64,000 bases of DNA from a bacterium (GTDB lineage: Bacteria; Planctomycetota; Planctomycetia; Isosphaerales; Isosphaeraceae): assembly GCA_016125085.1 (NCBI GenBank), contig WGMM01000012.1:62001-126000 (forward strand), given 5' to 3'. The first letter of the stretch is position 1. Every line of letters begins with the position of its first letter. Positions 57,337-64,000 of the stretch are shown one piece after another. The position numbers and the translations under genes are program-made. Below the pieces are notes generated by a model. That model was given only the letters and a program-made list of their open reading frames with translations. It searched no databases and was not told where the DNA came from.

Positions 57337-58665
57337 ATGGTACCGCCGATCGCCCAAGCCACGAACCCGCTGTTCGATACACTCACCGACGCGGTTCTCG
57401 GCATCGAGTTGCGTCGATTCTCCTGCGTCGATCTTGTCGCCGATTGCCTGCGGCGGATCGACGCCCTTGAGCCTCTGATCCATGCCTGGGTTTCGGTCGA
57501 TCCCGTTGGAGCGATCGCCGCGGCCAGTGCGGCTGATGCTCGCCGGGCGGCCGGTTCGCCATTGAGCCGGCTCGATGGAATCCCTTTCGGCGTCAAAGAT
57601 ATAATCGATGTCGCCGGATGGCCGACCGTGGCGGGATTCTCCCCCTGGAATGGCAGGATCGCCTCAGCGGATGCCGCGATCGTGGCCGAAATGAATCGCA
57701 TCGGCATGATCCCTCTGGGCAAGACGGTTACGACCCAGTTCGCTTCGATCGATCCGCCTGTGACTCGCAATCCGTGGAATCTCGAACGGACTCCGGGCGG
57801 CTCTTCCAGCGGATCGTGTGCGGCCGTCGCCTGCCGAATGGTGCCTGTCGCCCTCGGCTCACAAACCGGCGGTTCGATCAACCGCCCGGCAAGCTTCTGC
57901 GGCGTCGCAGGACTGAAACTCGCTTTCGGCGATTGGCCGGTCGACGGTGTCGTGCCATGCGCGGACCGGCTCGATACCCTCGGCCCGATCGTTCCCGATT
58001 GCCAGGATCTACGGCTTCTGCTTGCAACAATTTTCCCAAGGTCCCTGCATGAATCGGCTTCGACGCACGATCGTCAGCACGGTAAATTCCGGATTCTGAA
58101 CGTCGTCGGGCGTTTTCGCGACCTTGCGGACCCGGCGATGAACGAAGCCGTCGCTCAAGCGACCGATCGTCTTACTTCCGCTGGTCATCAGGTAGATACG
58201 AACGATTGCCGCGACTTTTTCGACGAGGCGCTCTGGGAAACCCACAGGGTCGTCATGATGAGTGGCTGCTATCGCACCCACCGTGACTGGTTCGCCGAAC
58301 ATCCAGGCGATTATCGACCCAAAATCCGGAGCTGGGTCGAGTCAGGCGAAGATCTGTTACGGAATCAGCCTGAAGCGGTCAAATCCTCCGGGAACTCACA
58401 AAACGCTCTTAAGCAGGAATTTAAGCGACGGTTCGGCGGATTCGAAGCCCTGCTCGTTCCTGCGGCTCGCGGGACTGCCCCGACACCCGAAACCACCGGC
58501 GACCCGGTCATGAACGCTCCTTGGACGCTGCTGGGCGTTCCGAGTATGACCGTTCCAGTGACGGTCAGCGAAGATGGACTTCCCCTGGGCGTCCAGTTGA
58601 TCGCCACAAGCCGTGAACGTGGTGCGATAGACCGTATGATTCGAGCAGCCAGAGACTTACGTTAA
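57337..58665 (+). CDS. Amidase signature-family amidase
   Basis: 442-aa hydrolase of the GatA/malonamidase/FAAH class. The Ser-cisSer-Lys triad is readable: K87 in PFGVKDIID, cis-Ser S156 in PGGSSSGS and the nucleophile S180 in SQTGGSINRPA. Start ATG 57337 has GAGGGA about 11 nt upstream. It is shorter than GatA and has no GatB/GatC neighbour, so it is more likely a stand-alone amidase than a tRNA transamidation subunit. It converges on the sigma-factor gene with a perfect hairpin between. Confidence 0.88.
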   Translation: MVPPIAQATNPLFDTLTDAVLGIELRRFSCVDLVADCLRRIDALEPLIHAWVSVDPVGAIAAASAADARRAAGSPLSRLDGIPFGVKDIIDVAGWPTVAGFSPWNGRIASADAAIVAEMNRIGMIPLGKTVTTQFASIDPPVTRNPWNLERTPGGSSSGSCAAVACRMVPVALGSQTGGSINRPASFCGVAGLKLAFGDWPVDGVVPCADRLDTLGPIVPDCQDLRLLLATIFPRSLHESASTHDRQHGKFRILNVVGRFRDLADPAMNEAVAQATDRLTSAGHQVDTNDCRDFFDEALWETHRVVMMSGCYRTHRDWFAEHPGDYRPKIRSWVESGEDLLRNQPEAVKSSGNSQNALKQEFKRRFGGFEALLVPAARGTAPTPETTGDPVMNAPWTLLGVPSMTVPVTVSEDGLPLGVQLIATSRERGAIDRMIRAARDLR

Positions 58666-58681
58666 GCTGTTCGAACCTGAG

Positions 58682-58704
58682 CGGTATCGATTGGTTCGAT
58701 ACCG
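58682..58704. terminator. Convergent-junction hairpin
   Basis: CGGTATCGA / TCGATACCG, a perfect 9-bp stem with a 5-nt loop, located between the amidase stop (58665) and the sigma-factor stop (58728). No T-run; probably a bidirectional terminator. Confidence 0.6.
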
Positions 58705-58727
58705 GCACAGATCCGCTGGTGGATCGG

Positions 58728-59417
58728 TCAGGCCATGCCGGCGACGGAAGGCCCGAAACCGAACATATCGCGATATTTCGCCAGGAAGCCTTCGAGCTTT
58801 CGGATGGCTTTGTACTTTTCATCCGAGACCTGGGGCACTTTCAGACCGATTTCGCCAGCGATTTCGGCGATCCCCGCGCCGTGCGACCAGAGTTCGATGA
58901 TCCTGTCCTGACGCGGCGTCAGAACTTTCTCTCTCGCGGTGCGCAGAAGGTCGGCAATGGCATAGCGTTCCGTCGGATCCGCTTCCACCGCGGCTGGGGA
59001 GCCGGGGGAGTCGAGGACCTCGTCCAGCGGCAGATATCGCTTCAGACGCTGGGCCTTCTTGCGAACGGCATCGACCACGCGGATCAGCTCACGCCGTTCC
59101 GGGCTTTCGACTCCGGATTCGCTTTCGAGCATGCTGGACCAGTTCAGGCCATTACGGACTTTCTCAAGAAGCCGAACGCAGACTTCCTGCGTACAGTCTT
59201 CCCAAAGCCCCGGGTCAATCCTGGCGTTGGACCAGCAGGTGGTGCAGTAACGCTGGATCGAACGGATCTGGTCAAGGTCGACGATCGTCGAGAACACGAC
59301 CAGACCACAAATGAGGTTGACAGCGGCGGGAGCGAGTCGGCGGCCCATCAGAGACGAATCGGCGACACTCTCGCTGAGAGAGGAATTGTCGATCAAGGTT
59401 CTGGCTTCGTTGGACAT
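58728..59417 (-). CDS. ECF-like RNA polymerase sigma factor
   Basis: 229-aa sigma-70-family protein. The region 2-like segment is about 55-90 (CWSNARIDPGLWEDCTQEVC ... LLEKVR, with the DCTQEV motif of planctomycete ECF groups). The region 4 HTH is about 165-213 (LTPRQDRIIELWSHGAGIAEIAGEIG). Residues 30-47 are unusually hydrophobic for a sigma factor. ATG 59417 is taken because upstream residues are not protein-like and cross a hairpin; the ribosome site is weak. No anti-sigma gene is adjacent, so control is unknown. Confidence 0.82.
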   Translation of the reverse strand: MSNEARTLIDNSSLSESVADSSLMGRRLAPAAVNLICGLVVFSTIVDLDQIRSIQRYCTTCWSNARIDPGLWEDCTQEVCVRLLEKVRNGLNWSSMLESESGVESPERRELIRVVDAVRKKAQRLKRYLPLDEVLDSPGSPAAVEADPTERYAIADLLRTAREKVLTPRQDRIIELWSHGAGIAEIAGEIGLKVPQVSDEKYKAIRKLEGFLAKYRDMFGFGPSVAGMA

Positions 59418-59542
59418 GAATTCGAAAAGCGAGGCAGGGCCAGGAATGAGACGGCATGTCAACACTTGATAATGGTGACGGGACGGGAGTCGCAAGTCAA
59501 CCCGGAAAAAGGGAAATTCCTTCAAGATTCCGGAAACGGGAC

Positions 59543-59560
59543 GGGCGGCCGAAGCCGCCC
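59543..59560 (-). terminator. Hairpin after the Gfo/Idh/MocA gene
   Basis: GGGCGGC / GCCGCCC with a 4-nt CGAA loop, 36 nt beyond the stop of the minus-strand gene ending at 59597. The minus strand continues GTCCCGTTTCC. The sequence also resembles the GGGCGGG palindromes at 36287 and 37503. Confidence 0.55.
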
Positions 59561-59596
59561 TGCCCCACTGAACCATGTCGAGACGTCGCAAGAGGT

Positions 59597-60943
59597 TCAG
59601 ACGACGTCCGGAACTTCGAAACCTTTACGGTATTCGCGGGTCAGCATCTGATCGGCTTCGCTGTCGTTGATGAACGACTCGCTCGCCGGGTTGATCGCCA
59701 GCTTGCGGCCCAGGCGATAGGAAATGTTGCCCAGATGGCAATAGGCCGAGCTGAGGTGCCCTTCCTCGATGTCGGCGTTGAGCAGCTTGTGATCGCGGGC
59801 CTTGACGGCATCGACGAAGTTGCGGTAGTGGTCGCCGCCGCCCGAGCCCTTGGCGCCCGGTTCGAGCTTGTTGCCCATGAAGGCCTGCCAGTTGGTGTAG
59901 CTGGTGATGGCCAGAACGCCCTCGGTGCCATAGAAAATGTCGCCGACGCGGACGCCGAGTTCGTCGTTCGTGTCGCGGCCGCGGACTTCGAACTGAAGCA
60001 GGGCGTCAGGGAATTCGAAGGCCACGAACTGGGTGTTCGGCGTTTCGGCCTGATCCTTGTAGCCCAGACGGCCGCCGGAGGACATCACCGTGCGGGGGAA
60101 TTCCCGCTTGTTCAGGCCCCAGCGGGCAAGATCCATCTGGTGAATGCCCTGGTTGCCGAGGTCGCCGTTGCCGGTGTTCCAGTACCAGTGCCAGTTATAG
60201 TGCAAACGGTTGGCGTTGAAGGGTTTCATCTCGGCCGGGCCGGTCCACAGGTCATAATTCAGGCTTTCCGGAACGGCGCTGTCTTCCTTGAAGCCGATCG
60301 AATCGCGGCGCTTGTAGCACAGGCCCTTGGCCAGGAAAACCTGCCCCAGCTTGCCGGAATGGAGGAAGTCCATGGCTTCATGGATGCCCTTGTGGCTGCG
60401 GCACTGGGTGCCGGTCTGGACGATCCGGCCATACTTGCGGGCCGCTTCGACCATGCGGCGGCCTTCAAGCACGTTGTGGCTGACCGGTTTTTCGACGTAA
60501 ACGTCCTTACCGGCCTGGCAGGCCCAGATCGTGGCAAGGGAGTGCCAGTGGTTCGGCGTGGCGATGCTGACGATATCGATCTCTTTGTCTTCCAGAACCT
60601 TGCGCAAGTCCTGAACGACCTTCGGTGCGGTGCCGTACTTGGCCGTGATGGCTTTTTCGGCCTTGCCTGTGACACTCAGGTCGGCGTCGCAGATGGTGGT
60701 GATGCGGCAGTCCGGCTGGTTGAGGAAGCCGCCGACGTGATCCATGCCACGGCCGCGAACGCCGATCACGGCGACGCGAAGGATGTCATTGGCGCCGGTT
60801 TTCTTGCCGGGGCTGGCGGCGGGACTTTTTTCGTCCTGGGCTTTCAGGCGGGCCCCTTCGGCGGCGACTCCGGCCAGGGCGGCGGAAAGTGCGGCCGAGT
60901 TTTTCAGGAAGTCACGTCGATCGAGCGGGTTCGATGGCGTCAT
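59597..60943 (-). CDS. Gfo/Idh/MocA-family oxidoreductase with Tat signal
   Basis: 448-aa exported NAD(P)-dependent oxidoreductase. The N-terminus has the twin-arginine signal LDRRDFLKNSA (7-17) and an Ala-rich hydrophobic stretch. The Rossmann fold begins at RVAVIGVRGRGMDHV (about 56-70) and the family EKP motif is in YVEKPVSHN. A C-terminal alpha/beta domain contains GNGDLGNQGIHQMDLARW with the conserved His. Such secreted Gfo/Idh/MocA proteins are very numerous in planctomycetes and act on sugars or polyols; the substrate is unknown. ATG 60943 directly precedes the Tat signal. It is divergent from ppdK. Confidence 0.92.
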   Translation of the reverse strand: MTPSNPLDRRDFLKNSAALSAALAGVAAEGARLKAQDEKSPAASPGKKTGANDILRVAVIGVRGRGMDHVGGFLNQPDCRITTICDADLSVTGKAEKAITAKYGTAPKVVQDLRKVLEDKEIDIVSIATPNHWHSLATIWACQAGKDVYVEKPVSHNVLEGRRMVEAARKYGRIVQTGTQCRSHKGIHEAMDFLHSGKLGQVFLAKGLCYKRRDSIGFKEDSAVPESLNYDLWTGPAEMKPFNANRLHYNWHWYWNTGNGDLGNQGIHQMDLARWGLNKREFPRTVMSSGGRLGYKDQAETPNTQFVAFEFPDALLQFEVRGRDTNDELGVRVGDIFYGTEGVLAITSYTNWQAFMGNKLEPGAKGSGGGDHYRNFVDAVKARDHKLLNADIEEGHLSSAYCHLGNISYRLGRKLAINPASESFINDSEADQMLTREYRKGFEVPDVV

Positions 60944-61498
60944 CGGTATCGGATCTCCCGGAGTGCGTTTCTTACGAAACGGGCTTTTTCGATGGTCATG
61001 AGGAGGGTTGGAGACGTGGTCGCCGGGCAATGCGGCGGACCGATCGCCGCAGCCGAACGACCGATACGGATCGCGGAAATGACGGCATTTCGGACGAAAG
61101 GGGGCGGTTCGAGGCGATGCGGGCGCGGGACTGAATACATATCTAATCACAGGAAGCGCGGCCCCGCAAGGAATCGCCGGGGCGAAGTCGTCGGGATGTG
61201 GGGGGCGACCGGTCCGTGGAAAGGTGGCGAGGGGGGGGAAATCGGCGTGTCCGAAGTCAATCCGAAATGTTGCCCGGGCCTCGCGAAATTGTTAGTATGC
61301 CACACGTAACGCGTCCCGCGGAACGGAAACGAACGCGGACGAGGGAACAGAACGATCGAGCGGCGTGCCGATAGAAGTATGGCATGGCGATTTTCGTTGT
61401 CGCGAATCGCGTGAGGCTCGAGCGATTGCGGCGGACGGCCGACGTGGCCCCGCCGGAGTATCGAAGCCCTGCAAGAACCCAGGAGCGAACCTAGTAAG
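60944..61498. other. Divergent intergenic region with G-tracts upstream of ppdK
   Basis: 555 bp, the longest gene-poor stretch in the window. It holds a six-G run (61200-61205) and an eight-G run (61231-61238), then the ppdK promoter candidate (61270-61298) and a leader of about 195 nt. Open frames on either strand here lack protein-like composition. Confidence 0.5.
61270..61298 (+). promoter_or_regulatory. Candidate ppdK promoter, TTGCCC-17-TAGTAT with TGn
   Basis: -35 TTGCCC (4 of 6) at 61270-61275, 17-nt spacer, -10 TAGTAT (4 of 6) at 61293-61298 preceded by TGT (extended -10). The transcript would have a leader of about 195 nt before ATG 61499. Confidence 0.5.
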
Positions 61499-64000
61499 AT
61501 GGCCGATTCCACCAAGTACGTTTATTCCTTCGGCGGCGGCAAGTCCGACGGCGACGGCAAAATGAAGGCTCTGCTCGGCGGCAAAGGTGCGAACCTGGCC
61601 GAAATGTCCCGAATCGGCCTGCCGGTGCCTCCCGGCTTCACCATCACGACCGAGGTTTGCACCTACTACTACGATCACGGCCGTACGTATCCTGAGTCGC
61701 TGCAGGCCCAGGTGGAAGACGGTGTCGCCAAGGTCGAGGCGATCATGGGCACGAAATTCGGCGCGACCGATTCGATGCCTCTTCTGGTGGCCGTACGTTC
61801 GGGTGCCCGCGACTCGATGCCGGGCATGATGGACACGATCCTCAACCTCGGCCTGAACGACCAGACGGTCGAAGCCCTGGTGAAGGCCACGAACAACGAG
61901 CGTTTCGCCTGGGACTGCTATCGCCGGTTCGTGCAGATGTACGGCGACGTCGTCCTCGGCGTGCAGAAGCGCGAAGGCGAAGACCACGAGCCGTTCGAAG
62001 TGGTGATCGAAAAGCTCAAGGAAGAGCGTTACCACGACCACAACATGGAAGACACCAAGCTTTCCGTGGCTGACCTCAAGGAACTGGTCTCCCGCTTCAA
62101 GAAGCTGGTGAAGGACCGCACGGGCCACGACTTCCCGGCCAATCCCTGGGATCAGCTCAAGGGTGCCGTCGGCGCTGTTTTCGGCTCGTGGATGAACGAC
62201 CGGGCGATCGTCTATCGCCGCAAGTACAACATCCCGACCGAGTGGGGCACCGCCGTCAACGTGCAGGCGATGGTCTTCGGCAACACGGGCGAGAAGTCCG
62301 GTTCCGGCGTGGCCTTCACCCGAAACCCGGCCAACGGGGCCAACGAATTCTACGGCGAATTCCTGATGAACGCTCAGGGTGAGGACGTCGTCGCCGGCGT
62401 TCGCACACCTGACCCGGTGGCCGACCTCAACAAGGTCATGCCTTCGGCTTACGAAGAACTCGACCGGATCCGCGGCGTGCTGGAAAAGCACTTCAAGGAC
62501 GTCCAGGACTTCGAGTTCACGATTCAGGACAGCAAGGTCTTCATGCTCCAGACGCGGAACGGCAAGCGTACGGCCATGGCCGCGCTGAAGTTCGCCATGG
62601 ACATGCACAAGGAAGGCCTGATCGACTGGAAGACGGCCGTTCTGCGGAACCCGGCCGACCAGCTCGAACAACTTCTGGCCCCGGTCTTCGACGCCGCTGA
62701 AGTGAAGAAGGCCACGGTGATCGCCACCGGCCTGCCCGCCGGCCCCGGCGCCGCCACCGGCAAGATTTACCTGAACGCCGAACGTGCCGTGATCGCGGCC
62801 GAGCGAGGCGAACGCGTGCTGCTGGTGCGGGTGGAAACCTCGCCGGAAGACCTTCGCGGGATGATCGCGGCCGAAGGCATCCTGACGGCCCGGGGCGGCG
62901 TTTCGTCGCACGCGGCGCTGGTCGCCCGCCAGATGGGCAAGGTGTGCATCTGCGGCGCGGCGGCTCTGGAAGTCAACTACGAAGCCAAGACGGTCAAGGT
63001 CGGCGACAAGGTCTATCACGAAGGTGATTATCTGTCGATCGACGGGACCTCGGGCCAGGTGTATGCCGGCCAGGTGAAGACGGCTCCTTCGGAGATCGTC
63101 GCGGGCCTGCTCAACGGCGACAAGGAAGCCCAGAAGACCGAGAAGTTCCAGTCGTTCAAGCAGTTGATGGACTGGTGCTCGGAAGCTTCGCGGATGACCG
63201 TCCGCACCAACGCCGACACGCCGGAACAGACGGCCAACGCCATCGCCTTCGGCGCCACGGGCATCGGCCTGTGCCGTACGGAGCACATGTTCTTCGAAGG
63301 CGACCGCATCGACGCCATGCGGGAGATGATCCTCTCCACCGACCTGGCCGACCGCGAAACCGCCCTGGCGAAGCTCCTGCCCTACCAGCGGTCTGACTTC
63401 TACGGCATCTTCAAGGCCCTTGGCGGCCTGCCGGCGACGATCCGCTTCCTGGATCCCCCGCTGCACGAGTTCCTGCCCCACACGAAGGAACAGCAGATGG
63501 ACCTCTCCCGCAAGATCGGCGTGCCGGTCGAGCGGATCATGGCCCGCGTGCACGAACTTCACGAATTCAACCCGATGCTCGGCTTCCGCGGCTGCCGCCT
63601 GGGGATCAAGTTCCCGGAAATCACCCGCATGCAGGCCCGCGCGGTGTTCGAAGCGGCCGCCCAGTGCGCCGCCGAGAAGATCCCGTGCAAGCCTGAGATC
63701 ATGATCCCGCTGGTCGGGTTCAAGAAGGAACTCGAACTGCAGGTCGCGATCGTCCACGAAACGGCCAAACAGGTCGAAGCCGAAAAGGGCGTGAAGCTGT
63801 CCTATCAGGTCGGCACGATGATCGAAGTGCCCCGCGGCGCTCTGACAGCTGACGAAATCGCCGACTCGGCCGAATTCTTCAGCTTCGGCACCAACGACCT
63901 GACGCAAACGACCATGGGCATGAGCCGCGACGACAGCGGTTCGTTCCTCGGGCCTTATCAGGAAGCCGAAATCCTCAAGAAGAACCCGTTCGCCTCGATC
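61499..64000 (+). CDS. ppdK: Pyruvate, phosphate dikinase (3' truncated by window edge)
   Basis: 834 codons of a dikinase usually about 880-900 aa long; the frame is still open at 64000. It interconverts pyruvate + ATP + Pi with PEP + AMP + PPi. Visible parts: the ATP-grasp start YVYSFGGGK and [23 protein letters not shown], and [21 protein letters not shown]; the phospho-His domain with H471 in [16 protein letters not shown]; the PEP-binding TIM barrel with [24 protein letters not shown] and [14 protein letters not shown] 61499 has AGGAG 13 nt upstream, rather far. The monocistronic start region and divergent neighbour suggest its own promoter. Confidence 0.95.
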   Translation, partial: MADSTKYVYSFGGGKSDGDGKMKALLGGKGANLAEMSRIGLPVPPGFTITTEVCTYYYDHGRTYPESLQAQVEDGVAKVEAIMGTKFGATDSMPLLVAVRSGARDSMPGMMDTILNLGLNDQTVEALVKATNNERFAWDCYRRFVQMYGDVVLGVQKREGEDHEPFEVVIEKLKEERYHDHNMEDTKLSVADLKELVSRFKKLVKDRTGHDFPANPWDQLKGAVGAVFGSWMNDRAIVYRRKYNIPTEWGTAVNVQAMVFGNTGEKSGSGVAFTRNPANGANEFYGEFLMNAQGEDVVAGVRTPDPVADLNKVMPSAYEELDRIRGVLEKHFKDVQDFEFTIQDSKVFMLQTRNGKRTAMAALKFAMDMHKEGLIDWKTAVLRNPADQLEQLLAPVFDAAEVKKATVIATGLPAGPGAATGKIYLNAERAVIAAERGERVLLVRVETSPEDLRGMIAAEGILTARGGVSSHAALVARQMGKVCICGAAALEVNYEAKTVKVGDKVYHEGDYLSIDGTSGQVYAGQVKTAPSEIVAGLLNGDKEAQKTEKFQSFKQLMDWCSEASRMTVRTNADTPEQTANAIAFGATGIGLCRTEHMFFEGDRIDAMREMILSTDLADRETALAKLLPYQRSDFYGIFKALGGLPATIRFLDPPLHEFLPHTKEQQMDLSRKIGVPVERIMARVHELHEFNPMLGFRGCRLGIKFPEITRMQARAVFEAAAQCAAEKIPCKPEIMIPLVGFKKELELQVAIVHETAKQVEAEKGVKLSYQVGTMIEVPRGALTADEIADSAEFFSFGTNDLTQTTMGMSRDDSGSFLGPYQEAEILKKNPFASI

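Noticed and set aside
59456-61309. Long plus-strand frame opposite the Gfo/Idh/MocA gene.
   Set aside because: The minus-strand gene has a Tat signal and catalytic motifs; the plus-strand frame is a Val/Ala/Asp-rich shadow.
61292-63907. An 871-codon open frame antisense to the dikinase gene.
   Set aside because: The plus strand encodes full pyruvate phosphate dikinase motifs over the same bases; the antisense product is compositionally biased and motif-free.

Overview
This 64 kb window is a GC-rich, tightly packed bacterial chromosome segment. It is most consistent with a planctomycete; this is an inference from gene content, since no rRNA lies in the window. The cues are three secreted proteins with a basic N-terminus followed by an LExR-type box (LEDRALLA, LEDRAVPA, ERLDDRVMP), three PEP-CTERM proteins (two of HAF type), a secreted sulfatase, a Tat-exported Gfo/Idh/MocA oxidoreductase, a bifunctional AroD-AroE and a long PurS-PurL fusion. 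I recognise no rRNA, tRNA, CRISPR array, prophage or insertion sequence.

Layout. 1-2458: the end of a phosphate-uptake operon (pstA partial, pstB) followed by a PhoB-type regulator. 2711-5754: a secreted barrel-like protein, an amidohydrolase and a GH18 hydrolase. 5852-7831: an RTX-type calcium-binding surface protein on the minus strand. 8207-14052: a D-aminoacylase-type amidohydrolase, MarC, RidA, a secreted alpha/beta hydrolase and a sulfatase. 14296-21230: a receiver-less sigma-54 activator, a trypsin-like protease carrying an embedded extra domain, and a 1202-residue duplicated solenoid-like surface protein. 21598-24351 (minus): aldehyde dehydrogenase and glycerophosphodiester phosphodiesterase. 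24651-30354: tyrA, the PurS-PurL fusion, a NYN-domain nuclease-like gene, purQ. 30801-37489: PEP-CTERM protein, MFS transporter plus a membrane protein, M20 peptidase, and two tandem HAF/PEP-CTERM paralogues separated by palindromic repeats. 37535-42861: aminotransferase, rpsO, pnp, a cytosolic histidine kinase. 42861-52116: NtrC-type regulator, mutL, aroDE, aroK, prepilin peptidase, two small envelope proteins, hisH and hisA. 52187-56534 (minus): small secreted protein and metH. 56835-60943: CheY-like regulator, amidase, ECF-like sigma factor, Gfo/Idh/MocA. 61499-64000: pyruvate phosphate dikinase, cut by the window end.

Most of the window is core metabolism and information processing. The accessory character lies in the envelope and secreted genes. 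Intergenic hairpins mark many convergent junctions, and a few promoters are readable: TTGACT-17-TATTTT before the first PEP-CTERM gene, a perfect extended -10 before the M20 peptidase, and an extended -10 before the dikinase. I did not find an obvious new defence or mobile system. The strongest leads are the NYN nuclease gene inside the purine genes, the domain inserted in the protease, the duplicated solenoid-like protein, and the tandem palindromic repeats between the PEP-CTERM paralogues.
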